A stretch of DNA of 64,000 nucleotides from Gracilariopsis chorda. Lineage: Eukaryota > Rhodophyta > Florideophyceae > Gracilariales > Gracilariaceae. The DNA is taken from assembly GCA_003194525.1 (NCBI GenBank), contig NBIV01000061.1, forward strand, positions 248,001 to 312,000, in the 5' to 3' direction. Each line of letters begins with the position of its first letter. Position 1 is the stretch's first letter. Made by a program: the position numbers and the translations under genes. Of the stretch, positions 10,878-22,249 are shown one piece after another. The notes under the pieces are model-generated. The model worked only from the letters and a program-made list of their open reading frames with translations, was not told the DNA's origin and did not search any database.

Positions 10878-11525
10878 TCAATATTTGCAGACGTCACTCC
10901 GTTTCAACATCTTTTATTTTTTCGTGCGCGCGTAAGATCGAGCTGATATCCTGCAAGAGACCAGCAGGGGTTAACTGGTGAAAGCATATCGCGCTTGTTA
11001 GTAACCTCCCTGCGACGTTTCGTACGGATTGAGCACCCTACTCGTGAAGTGCGCGGGTAGGGCAGGTCGTAGAAAATCGCACCTCGCACCTGGACAGAGC
11101 ATCCAGGGTCCAAAGGTTCAACCCTTGGGGTAGCAGAGGTAGTTTCTCCTGTCAGTGCGCCCGCTTTTACGAAGTTTCATCTTTTATTCTCTTTTCCGAG
11201 TGCGCTTCAGAGCCACTTGTGAGTATACTCCGGGCGTCCAGGACCCGAACTCCGCCTGTGACTCGCGCACCAGACGCGTCTGGACGAGCGTTGAGATTTG
11301 GTTACACGGTCTCCGCTGGCGCCCTCGCTGTTGAGTGTTGAGAATACCCCACTCCAATATCACCTTCATAGTGTGACATCCGCTATCAGTCCAAAGCTGC
11401 ACCTCTCGAACAGCTCTTTTTTTTTATTCTAATAGCGATTCTTAGCATCGAGTCCCTCACTCTGCTTCATTTCCGTGCTATATTTGTTCCTATTTTGGTT
11501 ACTGAACTGCTTCTGGAACCAATTC
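10878..11525 (+). other. E3 5' leader with conserved RNA module (10948-11165)
   Basis: The module runs from tcctgcaagagacc to gtcagtgcgcccgc. Visible stems: CCTGG 11089-11093 with CCAGG 11103-11107, and AAGG 11113-11116 with CCTT 11123-11126. A larger hairpin, CCTAC...GTAGG, lies near 11035-11060. Confidence 0.75.
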
Positions 11526-12002
11526 AGACTCCGAAGTTGAGTCAGAATCAACTTCTGGTGTGAAGATCCCGCGCTTCCACGGTAAGCGGGGCGAAGATTA
11601 CACCCTCTAGCGACACCGTCTACGTGCCGCTTGTCGAATTAAAGGTGCCTGGAATGTTGTCATGTCAAGTTCGGAGGAGTCATCCAGTGCTATAATGACA
11701 CAAGCGTCTGGTTCTAGTGCTACCCAGGCCCCCTCCTGTATAGTTGCAAAGCGCAAAAAGGCATGTGGAATCATCATTTGTGCACTTGACGATGCACCAC
11801 TGCGTGTAGTTATGGATGTGGATGATGACCCCGGTCGCATGCTTCAGCTACTTGATGCGCGATATGCATCACACAGGACAGTGTCTCGTATAGCAGTGCA
11901 AACGCAGCTGTTCAGAATGTCGTATAACGGCCAAAACATGTCCGAGTATGTGGACCAGTTAGCCTCTCTGTTCTCGCAGCTGGACTGCATGGGGAAGGAT
12001 GC
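11526..12002 (+). pseudogene. E3 gag, first part
   Basis: Gag starts near 11526 (DSEVESEST) and contains AACRIKGAWNVV-type, KKACGIIICALDDAPLRVVMDVDDDPGRMLQLLDARYAS and MSEYVDQLASLFSQLD blocks. These are the lineage-1 capsid-like region. It is cut by the gypsy element in the GKDAAIPESHK block (target site GATGC, 11998-12002). Confidence 0.85.
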
Positions 12003-12224
12003 TGTACCAATACGTTGCAGTACGCTACAGACTCCTCTCCTGTTACGTTAGAGTTGGTGATCGTTATCTATCTACTTACAACGATAGGATAGAAGATATA
12101 GAACTTTACCTTTATGTGGAGAAGCTAGCACTACATAATGGCTTGAACAGCTGATTCTGGCAGAGCTCGGCCAGACATCAGCCACAAGTACATTCTATAC
12201 CTTCGTATTTGCTTTTGTGTTACA
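12003..12224 (+). repeat. gypsy 5' LTR
   Basis: 222 bp, TGTACCAATACG ... TTGTGTTACA. It is followed by TTTGGTAGCA; its TGGTAGCA would pair with a tRNA 3' end TGCTACCA (initiator tRNA-Met in many eukaryotes), a likely PBS of about 8 nt. Confidence 0.9.
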
Positions 12225-12290
12225 TTTGGTAGCATCTTTTTGAAGTTCCCACCGCTCGGAACTCGCTCAATCTCGCTCAGTTTACGCAAT

Positions 12291-13614
12291 GCCGTTGGCC
12301 TCAGAGAGCTTGATAGCTACTAGATCGAAAGCAGCCAAGCTTACGAGATCTAAATCAGGTGGAGCTTCGTCTTCAATGCAGCCGGAGTCCACCTCTTGCT
12401 AAGAATGCCACGTCTTCTTCAGCTCGCTCAACACAAATCGCCAACAATGAGCAGCCCAGCGCTCTCTCCGAAGTTCGTTCACTCCCGCCAGTGACAAACT
12501 CAGACGACTTCGCAAGAGCGGTAAGTGGGCCCGTCTTGTTGCAAATGCTTGAAACACAACAAGCGGCCATCGAAGCACTCAGGTCACAAATGTCCGCACT
12601 ACGCGGAAGTGACAATACCCATTCACGTTCGGTGCCAGCCATAGTGCAATGAAAAGGTAGCACCACCAGATGCAACAACCGCACAGCATGACCCATTGCA
12701 CTTGCCCTCTACGTTTCAGGAACAGTCAAAACCGAACCAGACGCCGTTGCAAGTCCTCAAATCGTCCAACTTTCTTCCCTACTGTGGCAAATAGCATGAA
12801 CGAAAATCAACGAAGGTTAGGTCATTCATTTCAAGCATTTACAAAGTGACCAATCTTTGTCGAGGACTTACCGCACGAGAAGAGGTTGATATCGCCGTCT
12901 GCCTCCTGTGTGATCACGCCGATCTTTGTTACAATCATGTAACTTTAACTGGAGAGCACTTTGCCTCTCTTGAACAGCTACATGCCGCCATGATCCAAGA
13001 GTTTGTCCCTGCAAACGAACACGCAAACGCTCGGCTCTCGCTAATCAAACTGCGAATGAACGGGTCACTTGAACCCCATATCTCGAAGTTCCGCGAGCTC
13101 ACCGATACTTGCGCAACGCCGATCAGTGAAGCCTTTACGTATTTCCAACTCAGTTTGCCAACCCTGTTTCGCAAGAAGCAGTCTGAAGCGGTACCCATCT
13201 GGACAGCCGCCATCCATGTCGGAAGTGTTCAACTTTGTCCGCACGGTGTACATCTCTGAGCGTTGGGAAGATTCTGGGAAGCATTCCCAACCTTCACGAC
13301 GGCAGGGATCGCACGCAAAGGACGTCAATCGCTCGCAACGTTCAGCCCGCCGTAGCACGAAACCGCTAAGTGCTGTGGCAATCAACAAAGATCCAGACGA
13401 CGAAACGGGTCCAGCCGATTTCCAGAAACATCTTGAGCTTGACACATACCGCACCCACGACCGCTGTATGAAATGTGGAAAGAAACCCGGGAGTGATCCG
13501 AAGCATCCTTGTCGTATGACAGTTGCTACTGCTTCCGTGCAGAAGCCGTGGAAGAACAAACCAAAAAAAATTAACCACGCCGCACGCCAGAGCGGCTCGT
13601 TCAGTTCGTGTTGA
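12291..13614 (+). pseudogene. gypsy gag region
   Basis: A start-like ATG at 12291 opens MPLASESLIATRSKAAKLTRSKSGG. A Gag-like region 12846-13200 has FASLEQLHAAMIQEFVPANEHANARLSLIKLRMNGSLEPHISKFREL, the retrotransposon Gag (RTN-Gag) pattern of chromoviruses. A cysteine-rich CMKCGKKPGSDPKHPC near 13466-13515 is the likely nucleocapsid zinc-binding segment. Gag would form the particle shell and bind RNA. The region is broken. Confidence 0.75.
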
Positions 13615-13619
13615 CACCC

Positions 13620-14332
13620 TTCCTCGCCTTTCTGCAGGCAATGCGCACTACTCCGAGGACATAATTTACCACGCATATGTCAACGCTGTCCGTGTTGCGT
13701 TCCACCTGGACCCCGGCGCTTCGCACGCATTTATGTCCCCGGCTGCCGCAAAACGATGCGGACTCCAACTCCATTCTTCTGCATGCGCTCACGCGCAACT
13801 TGGCGATCACAGCTTGATTCCTGTGTTGCATAAAACTTCAGCCAAAGTGGATCTGCACGAAACTTCCGCCACAGTATCTCTCTTTGTCATCGAGATGAAC
13901 GAAGAGCATGACGGTGCTCCTCTCATGACAGTAGGACATGAATGGTTGGGCGTACTCAACCCGCACGTAGACTGGAAGACACACACAATGAACATCAAGC
14001 GCGCAGATGGTTCAATGGCTACAGTGTATCCTCGTCACAATACGGTGGCGTCAGCGCGACCAAAGCCTCCCACGATGAAAACAATCTCCTTTAAACGACT
14101 GCGCAAGCGTGTCAAGCAACGAGCTTGTGAGTTGTATGCACTGCGGTTACAACCGTCAACCGCTGCTGACTGTCATCCGGAATTGGCAGCCATCGTTGAC
14201 ACTTTCCGCGATTTCTTCAAGGAAGAGCTTCCGTACGAGCCTCCCCCACGCCGGGAACAGGACTTTGAGATAAATCTCAAACAGGGTCAGCCACCGCCAG
14301 TTCGTCCAGTCATCCGATTTCCCAATGAATAA
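13620..14332 (+). pseudogene. gypsy protease region
   Basis: VRVAFHLDPGASHAFMSPAAAKRCGL near 13690-13760 is a retroviral-type aspartic protease start (D-x-G-A/S around the active Asp). MTVGHEWLGVLNPHVDWKTHTM near 13930-13990 is the second conserved block (G.dWL...p.iDw...t). The end of the stretch, DFFKEELPYEPPPRREQDFEI, is the spacer before RT seen in Ty3/gypsy Pol. Confidence 0.85.
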
Positions 14333-14353
14333 CTTCAGCTGCTTTGCAACACC

Positions 14354-15319
14354 TTGGATGAGCTCCTCCGCAAAGGGCCCATTCGACCCTCTTCCTCCCC
14401 GTTTGGTGCACCGGTGTTTTTTGTCAGGAAGAAGAGTGGTCAGTTACGAATGGTATGCGACTATCGCGCTCTCAATCGAATTACCATACCTGATTCCACC
14501 CCATTACCCCTCATCGACGAGGCCCTGGATCAAGTTGCCGGCGCGAAAGTGTTCTCCCAGATTGACTTAGTAGGTGCGTATCATCAGATGCGCATTCGTG
14601 ACGAAGATTGTCACAAGACAGCCATCCGAACCCGCTTTAGATCGTTCGAATGGAAGGTCGTATGCTTTGGACTAACGAATGCTCCAGCCGCCTTCTCGAG
14701 GCTGATTGCATCAGCACTGAAGGACGTAAATGGAGAATATCTGGTTCTGTATATTGATGACATATTGGTATACAGCAAATCGATAACAGAACACAAAGAG
14801 CATCCACGAATGGTGTTCGTGGCTTTACGTAGGCATAAACTATACGCAAAGCTCAGCAAATGCGCTTTTGGTGTGAAGGAAGTAGACTTTCTTGGGTTTC
14901 ATGTGTCGGATATGGGAGTATCCACCCAGGAAAGATTAACTGCATCAGTCAGAGACTGGCCTACCACACAGAATTTACGTCACATTCAACAGTTTGTGGG
15001 CCTCACGAACTTCTATCGCCGCTTCATTAAGGGCTACGCTCACATACTCCGGCCACTGACAGACCTACTGCGATCACATGAGTTCAAGTGGACCGCCCAA
15101 CAGGAGTCAGCGTTTGATGCAATCAAGCTACCCCTAACCACCGCTCCCGTCCTCGCCCATTATTCTCCAGACAAGACGTTGGTCTTGACAACTGACGCCT
15201 CGACGTACGCAGTCGGGGCGACCCTCTTGCAAGACGGTCACCCCATCCCATACCTTTTCCATCGCCTCTCGGATACTGAGTCGCGATGGACACTGGAGAC
15301 CAAGAACGCCTTGCTCTAA
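14354..15319 (+). pseudogene. gypsy reverse transcriptase and RNase H region
   Basis: RT blocks in order: GPIRPSSSPFGAPVFFVRKKSGQLRMVCDYRALN, DLVGAYHQMRI, FRSFEWKVVCFGLTNAPAAFSRLI, then YLVLYIDDILVYSKS with the YIDD catalytic box near 14750-14765. LGFHVSDMGV and FVGLTNFYRRFIKGYA follow. RNase H starts at LVLTTDASTYAVGATLLQDG near 15180-15240. This domain order (RT-RH before integrase) defines Ty3/gypsy. Confidence 0.93.
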
Positions 15320-16227
15320 TGATTGCCCTTCGTACTTGGGCCCCATATCTACGTGGCCGACATTTCGATTTACGCACTGACCATGAAGCGATTCAGTATC
15401 TGCATTCGAAGCCGAAGCTTACCGGCCGCCAGTGCAGATGGCTCAACGAAATTCAGGAGTACACCTTCGACGTCGAACGCATTGCCGGACGGTTGAACGT
15501 TGTACCAGATGCACTCAGTCGAAGACCCGACCACGCCCCCCACCTTCGCTCCATCGGGATACAGATCGCTAACCTCTTGGCATCAGTCCGTAATGCCTAC
15601 AGTGACAATTCGTTCGCTACCGAAATCCTCCGCTCGCTTCGCGACACCTCTTACGAACCGTCGGCTCTTGTCCGACGCCATCAACGCAATTTTCGAATCG
15701 CGAATGACATGCTGTATTGGACTGGCGCAGGTTCGCTCAGATTGTGTATTCATTCAACCGATCTTCGTCATACAGTGACGCAGTACTTCCATGGAATAGG
15801 ACATGTACCTGCCGACAAAGCCTATTATGCGGCACAGAAGTACGTATTCTGGCCTCACATGTATGAGATGATCTCCAAACACGTACGCAACTGTCGCGAC
15901 TGTCAGACGTACAAGTCATCAAACCGCCTCCGGCAAGGGTTGCTACAACCTCTCCCTATCCCAAACCGTTGCTGGGAGATCGTAACCTTTGAATGCCTCA
16001 CGGAAATCCCAACTTCCAATGCCGGACATGACGCGATCTTAGTGATGGTTGATAAGCTGTCCAAACAAGGAATTTTCGTACCGACTACGAAGACCACCAC
16101 AGCCCGAGAAACTGCCCATTTGTTCCACGTTCATCTGTTTGCTATCCAAGGTGTACCGCATACACTGGTCAGTGATCGCGATCCCAAGGTAACCTCGAAC
16201 TTTTGGAAGTCCTCGTCGAACTGTTGA
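15320..16227 (+). pseudogene. gypsy RNase H end and integrase region
   Basis: The RNase H tail LRTDHEAIQYLHSKPKLTGRQCRWLNEIQEYTF and RLNVVPDALSRRP lies at 15370-15530. The integrase zinc finger HGIGHVPADKAYYAAQKYVFWPHM...CRDCQTYK (H-x3-H, C-x2-C) is at 15790-15915. Core stretches GHDAILVMVDKLSKQGIFVP and LVSDRDPKVTSNFW are at 16025-16200. Confidence 0.9.
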
Positions 16228-17043
16228 ACATCCGCTCCAATTTTTCTACCACTAACCATCCCCAGACTGATGGACAGTCCGAGAATATGATCCGAACGCT
16301 CTCTTTCAATGCAGCAGTCGATGGTGCAGAAGAATCCGACGGAATGGCACCTGTCTCTCCCTACAGTTCAATTTGAGTATAACGCGTCGAAACATTGTTC
16401 TACAAAGCTTGTGCCATTTGAAGTAGAGCTTAGATTCATTCCGCATACGCTTGTCACTCGTCAGCTCGAAGACTGCGGCGCTCGAGCACAGGAAGCATCG
16501 GATGTCGTTGATCGCCGCGACGCGCTGCGTGCCCTGACTAGGGATCATCTCGCTGAAGTGGCTGCCCACAAGAAGTACTATGCAGATCAGCGCCACAGAG
16601 ATGTCTCGTTCCAGACAGGCGATCTGGTTCTCCTTGAAGCCGACTCACTCTCGCTTGCGCGCAGCGCCACTTTGCCGAAGAAGTGGCAGCCTCGATATAT
16701 TGGACCCTTCCGGATTGTGGATGTTTTTGGCCCCGTGACATACCGTATTGAGCTCCCCCCCGCCATGAAGCGAGCCCACGACGTCATTCACGTGTCAAAG
16801 ATGAAAGCGTATCACGTTGGGAATCACGACACTCTTGATATTGTGATCAACAACGACGGTGAAGTCGAGCAAGAGATAGCAGATGTGCTGGAAAAGCGCA
16901 AGTTTCAAAGACGTGTTTTCTACCTCGTGTGATTCACCAACGACACTCACGATGACACGGTTTGGCTCCCGACAACTTCGCTGAAGAACTGTAAAGACGC
17001 AGTTCGAAAGTTCAACCGGAAAGGAAAGCCAATGGGACATTGA
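16228..17043 (+). pseudogene. gypsy integrase C-terminus and chromodomain-like tail
   Basis: ADQRHRDVSFQTGDLVLLEADSL, KKWQPRYIGPFRIVDVFGPVTYRIELP and HDVIHVSKMKAYH are the GPY/F module of chromovirus integrases (16570-16810). The remaining tail to about 17043 is acidic, then tryptophan-containing, as in chromodomains that follow this module, which is why I call the element a probable chromovirus. Confidence 0.7.
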
Positions 17044-17064
17044 CTCATCCAAGGACGGGGTGAG

Positions 17065-17286
17065 TGTAACAATACGTTGCAGTACGCTACAGACTCCTCT
17101 CCTGTTACTTTAGAGTTTGTGATCGTTATCTACCTACTTACAACGATAGGATAGAAGATATAGAACGTTACCTTTATGTAGAGAAGCTAGCACTACATAA
17201 AGGCTTGAACAGGTGATTCTGGGAGAGCTCGGCCAGACACCAGCCACAAGCACATTCTACTCCTTCGTATTTGCTTTTGTGTTACA
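17065..17286 (+). repeat. gypsy 3' LTR
   Basis: 222 bp, TGTAACAATACG ... TTGTGTTACA, preceded by the purine-rich tract aaggacggggtgag (17051-17064). Confidence 0.92.
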
Positions 17287-17318
17287 GATGCCGCTATACC
17301 AGAGTCTCACAAGGCACC

Positions 17319-18043
17319 TGTCGCAACGCACGCGGGTTATGAAAACAGAAGGGAAGAAAGAAAGGGAGGAAGAAGAAACAAGAAAGTAAAACAAGGAAGG
17401 TCGTCAGCCTTAGTCGACCACTTTACTTGACAGCAGGCAAAGCCAATCTACATATACCCTACCGCACACACTTCACCGTCGTCGCAGCAAGCGACGGCGG
17501 TGGTTGCACCATTACACTACACGTTATTCGTGTGTGCAGGTGTACACGAAAAGCGCGCACAATCTAGAGGGTCACAATTTCAAATAACTAAATCAATCAA
17601 TGCAGCAAATCCATTGCAAATCCATTGATCTGCAAGCAGCTCTAAAAAATCAACAATTTCCATCCTGGCACTCCAACCCTTCAGCGCAGCCCACAAACGC
17701 ACATTGTCCCAAATCTCCCAATACAGCTCCCATTCGCATCTTGGGTAATGCAGCACACCCGTCTACTGCGCGCACACTTGGACCAACCACATTGCTCCAC
17801 TTGTGCATATCCGCAATCCAGTACCATACACTCCATAACACTTGTACGGTATACAATGCATATAGCATTTTGCAGTAGCCAATCACATTGCCGTTTCACG
17901 TTGGGTTTGAGCAGAGGCGCATATGCGCTTTTGGAGCGAGGGGCTCCAAAAGTGCCCATCTTCCCCTGAAGGTTTAGTTTTGGATCAGGTTGAGACCTTC
18001 TTGGGAGGTTGGCCATGCACTCAAACACTTCTAGAGTTCAACA
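17319..18043 (-). repeat. solo LTR-B in E3 gag
   Basis: 725 bp on the minus strand, TGTTGAACTCTAGAAG ... GTTGCGACA, with target duplication GCACC at 17314-17318 and 18044-18048. E3 gag reads up to one side and resumes at the other. Confidence 0.92.
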
Positions 18044-18048
18044 GCACC

Positions 18049-18702
18049 CATGCTTCTGGCATCTATTGACGCCAGCTGCTCGTTGGAGTCAACTGCAGCA
18101 GTACTTAGGACCAAGGAGATTTCTGAACTCACATGGGACTACGTGGCGACAACCCTGATTGATGAATACAATGCCCGCCAAATGGGTTCAGTCAGTTCTG
18201 GTAGATGTCGCAGTCGCAAGAAGAACAGGAACAGGGGTAGTGCCCGTATAAGTGGACACAGCAAATCATCAAATGGTAACGAAAATGATGGTAATGCATC
18301 AGATTCAACAACAGTTAATGACCCCACTGGTCGTGCATATGCTGCTGGAAGCAAAAAATGGGTACCATTGCTCCTTCTGTGAGCGCGATGGACACACTCA
18401 AGAACGCTGTCACATGAATCCAGATAACCTTGACAACCACTTGCCACAAGCGATCTTGGATCAGCTGAAGCTCAACTCAGTCGAAAAGCCCAAACGCTCC
18501 GGAAAGTCATCACGGAAGGCGTCAAAGGTTGCGACTGCTGGAGTTGCAAGTGAGAAGTAATCAGTGGTACCGCCGGTTATTGATTGCATCGACACATTTG
18601 CAGACAGTGGTGCTACCTCTCATTTATTCTGTTCTGTATCTGATTTTGTTCCAAACACACTAATTGACATACCAGATAAGACATTTGAACTAGCTGACAA
18701 CA
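18049..18702 (+). pseudogene. E3 gag end and protease part
   Basis: Resumes with MLLASIDASCSLESTAA, then EISELTWDYVATTLIDEYNARQMGS and a basic RNA-binding stretch RSRKKNRNRG. The zinc knuckle CSFCERDGHTQERC is near 18380-18415. The protease start FADSGATSHLF is near 18598-18630. It ends at solo LTR-C in the LADNTTV block. Confidence 0.85.
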
Positions 18703-18707
18703 CCACT

Positions 18708-19487
18708 TGTTGAAAGTTGTAAGGAATTTGAGGGGATGGAAGGGAAGTTCGCCAGCTCTGGCTTGGATTTACTTGGAGGTCCTTCAGGCACATCTTATGT
18801 ACCACTCTAAACTCGAATTGCGCGGGAAAACCAACTACAAGTAAAACCTAAACCACTAAGCAGAGACACTCAATACTACCAATCATCATCTAACATGACA
18901 TAGCCAGCTCAGCACAACCTCATTACATCAACGCACACCAACGCACCAACGTTCCGTAATAGTTACGTGGATACACATGACCATGACAAGGCACAAATTC
19001 ACGACTCCAACACACGCCAGCACATGCCAACACATCACGGTAAGTCAACACGTCACAGTAAGTCGGCACGTAACCTGTGGTGTTAGTGCCATGTCATCAT
19101 GTGGCAATGCACACAACACCCACGTCATCAATATACCCGTGCATGTGTAAACCTGTTGACAGTGCATGCGCACCTTACCATTGTACCAACCACTGCTGTA
19201 CCACTTGTACCAGGTGTCAACCACTTCATCAGTATCCCCTGCACACAACGTGCACTGTGAGCACTGTAGTAGCTGGACACGTGGGTGTGTCCAACCGATC
19301 CAGTTATGCCATACCACTTGTACGCACCACGTTGCATATGTACATTTGCAGTAGCCAATCAGAAGCCAGTTTCACATTGGGTTCGCGCACACGCGCATAT
19401 GCGCTTTTGCAGAGGTACCCTCTAAAACAGCCCATGCTCCCCGGAACATTTGGTTTTCAGTGACAGGCACAGGTAATACTGCCAACA
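18708..19487 (-). repeat. solo LTR-C in E3 protease region
   Basis: 780 bp on the minus strand, TGTTGGCAGTATTACC ... AACTTTCAACA, with target duplication CCACT at 18703-18707 and 19488-19492. It has the two-unit cttaccgtgacgtgttga repeat (see the LTR-C subfamily finding). Confidence 0.93.
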
Positions 19488-19492
19488 CCACT

Positions 19493-20088
19493 GTCACTGC
19501 CACCCAACAAGGAGATGTCATACTACCCTTCTTTGATGTGAACCTCAGGTTGTCTGAAGTACTGCTTGTTCCGAATCTTGGATATAACTTAGGTTCTGTG
19601 GGTTGTTTAGCTGACAAGGGTATCCAATCACTGTTCTGTGATAAGGAGGTACGCCTACAGCATGAAGATGGGTTTAAGGTTGGACATGGGTCTCGTCATC
19701 ATCGCTCTGGTTTATACACCTTGCCCAACCCAATCGCCCATACAGACATATCCAAGATGCTTTCTGCAACGGACGACTGCACAAGTTCATTGTGGCATCG
19801 CCGACTGGCACATATGATTGAGCATGACCTACAACAGGTTCACGACCATGTCGACGGAGTCCCAAAGATTAAGTGCATGGAGGACGTATGTCGGTCATGT
19901 CGCCTTGGCAAGGCACATAAGCTGCCATTTCTGGACAATTATAAACGAGCCAAGCACGTTGGGGAAATTGTGCACTCAGACATTATGGGTCCGTTAGTGC
20001 CATCATTCCCATACCGATTACGCTATGCGTCTGGATTTGTGGATGATCACTCGCGATACGCAGTACTTGGGGTTATGATGCACAGTGG
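19493..20088 (+). pseudogene. E3 protease end, pre-integrase and integrase start
   Basis: TATQQGDVILPFFDVNLRLSEVLLVPNLGYN is the C-terminal half of copia protease. LWHRRLAHMIEHDLQQVHDHVDGV...CRSCRLGKAHKLPF is the H-H-C-C pre-integrase finger. HSDIMGPLVPSFPYRLRYASGFVDDHSRYAVLG starts the integrase core with its first Asp. It is cut by solo LTR-A. Confidence 0.85.
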
Positions 20089-20896
20089 TGTTATGAAATG
20101 ACGTTGGGCTTCGACGGAAAAGAAAGGGAAAGAAAGAAAGAAAATAAAGAGTAAAGGTTGCCAGACTTCGGGGCAATTTTACTTGGTACTGCGACTTTCG
20201 AGTCTTATATAGCACCTCTAGTTCGCACTACCACTACAAGAAAACCCTACACCACTAAGTGGGGACATTCAATACTACCAATCATAATCATACATAACAC
20301 AATAAGGGTTGCACACACTGATTACAGCTAAGTACAACCATGCATAACACCATAATAACACATTACAACAACGCACACCAAGTGAACCAAGCAGCCAACA
20401 ATGCGCAACAAGTGAACCAGACATGCCAAAAATGTGCCAGCATGTGACAGCACTGTGTAAACACCTACTTGCATCATCATGACTATGACAAAGCACAAAT
20501 TCACATGCCACCGCATCCATTTACATACCCTAGGTTTGTTGCGTCCATGGCACGTGCTTACTTGCACCACTGCAAATATGTAACACCTGCATGTACCTGT
20601 AACCCAGATGTAGCCACACATATTCCTGAGTACCATACTCATTCAATTTATGCGAAGTGGCCTGTTCCGTGCCCATGACCCATACGATGCACAACACTTG
20701 TAACCAATGCATTGCATATGAGTATATGCAGTAGCCAATCATATGCCCGTTTCCGTTGGGTTTGAGAACACACGAATATACGCTTTTGCAAAGCAGTTCT
20801 CAAAAACAGCCCTCCGTTATATGAAACTTTGTTTCCAAGTGCTGCACCATGATGTTCCAGGACTACCAGGCACTCGACCATATGCTAACAGCAACA
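20089..20896 (-). repeat. solo LTR-A in E3 integrase region
   Basis: 808 bp on the minus strand, ending TGTTGCTGTTAGCATATGG at 20896. Integrase sequence lies on both sides. I see no clean 5-bp target duplication, so small changes at the edge are likely. Confidence 0.85.
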
Positions 20897-22249
20897 CAAA
20901 TGTGTAAGATCAGTGAAGTGTTCCTGGGTGTGAGGCAAAAGTTCAAACTGCTTGGAGGAGAGCATGTGCTTATTCGAAAACTGCACTCTGACAACGCAGA
21001 AGAGTACATTGCCATGCAAAAAATCCCAAGAATGGTCTCCAGGAGGTATCTTTTTCTCCACCATATAAACCACAACACAATGATATTGCAGAGCGCATCA
21101 ATCGCACTATGGTTGAAGCTGCCCGAGCTTTGCTCCTTGAAGCCAATCTTCCAGAATGTTTGTGGTCTTACGCACTAAAACATGTGATTTATGTTCGCAA
21201 GAGAGTGCCGCACTCCACGACTGGCGTGACTCCGTATGTCTTACTGACGGAGTCTAGGCCTTCTTTGACGTATATCAGAGTATTCGGATGTGCCGCATAC
21301 GTATTAAGAATGAATCCGGGCACCAAATTCGGGTCTCGCGCACTTGAGGGAGTGTACTTACAGACTCTTGAGCATGGTGTTTACGAGGTTCTAGTTAGTG
21401 ATCACGACCATATTCCTCGAGTAGTACGGTCACGTCATGGCACCTTTGATGAGTCCAGGTTCCCTGGTGCACCATATCTTAGCAACTATATGGATGACGA
21501 GAGTACATCAGATTATACTTATAGTTCTGAGGATGATATTGATGCCATCAGATCGGATGAGTTCTCTGTTGAAGATATTGAGGACGTCATGTAAACCTCA
21601 GAAAATTCTACCATAGACCACCCTGAGGCAGCTACAGACATGATGGTTGACCCTGTACCATCAAACATTGATGATGCCCAGCACAGTTCTAGTGATGAAG
21701 AGGGGTCAAAAGGCGATGTAGGTGACATTGAACAAGTTATTGATGACTCTGAATCACAGTCACGCTATCCTCGTCACACCAGGCGTGCACCACAACGCTG
21801 GTGGCATATGGCCGGCACGGCCAAATCTGAGGTTGAGGTTACCACCAGTGATGATCCCTCACTCAAAGAAGCACTGTCTGCAACCCCAACTGAAAGAGAG
21901 AAATGGCTGCATGCTATTGATGACGAGTTGACATCTTTAGAAGACAAGGCTACATGGGTTGTGGATGACTCACCAAAGTCCCAGCTCCTACCAACGCATG
22001 TCATACTGAAGGTAAAAAGTGATGCAGACGACTCCGTTGACCGATTTCGAGCTCGAATAGTGGCTGGAAGCAACCACCAGACATATGGTAAGGACTACTT
22101 AGAGACGTATGCACTAGTTGTTTCGTTCAATTTGGTTCGCATGTTCTTGTACCTGATGTTGTGCTTGCAGATATTTGTCTCCCAGGTTGACATAAAGACA
22201 GCATTCCTTAATGGTGACCTCAAGGAAGACGTGTGGGTGATTTCACAGC
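20897..22249 (+). pseudogene. E3 integrase end and RT start
   Basis: CKISEVFLGVRQKFKLLGGEHVLIRKLHSDNAEEYIA, then ERINRTMVEAARALLL-type and GVTPYVLLTESRPSLTYIRVFGCAAYV. An acidic linker follows, then RYPRHTRRAPQRWW and RT blocks FRARIVAGSNHQTYG and LQIFVSQVDIKTAFLNGDLKEDVWV (21990-22240). The RT is cut before its YVDD box by the 5' LTR of E4. Confidence 0.85.

Larger units (their letters stand above)
12003..17286 (+). mobile_element. Ty3/gypsy element, probable chromovirus, broken
   Basis: Complete in outline: two 222-bp LTRs, gag, protease, RT-RNase H, integrase and a tail region, 5284 bp in all. The target duplication GATGC is perfect (11998-12002 and 17287-17291) and lies in the gag of E3. 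By eye the LTRs differ at about 13 of 222 positions (about 6%), so it is much older than E6, E7 and E12. The coding region has several breaks and is not expected to be active. Confidence 0.92.
9256..22249 (+). mobile_element. copia E3 (lineage 1, LTR-A), old host of many insertions
   Basis: A plus-strand element inserted in E2. Its 5' LTR, PBS, leader and gag-to-RT regions can be followed to 22249, where E4 cuts it. It is interrupted by solo LTR-X, the gypsy element, and solo LTR-B, LTR-C and LTR-A. Its 3' part should lie right of the window. It has several breaks besides the insertions. Confidence 0.85.

Noticed and set aside
12003-17286. Envelope-like gene in the gypsy element (endogenous retrovirus)
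   Set aside because: After integrase only a GPY/F module and chromodomain-like tail fit between 16570 and the 3' LTR; there is no room for an envelope gene and no signal or membrane segments.
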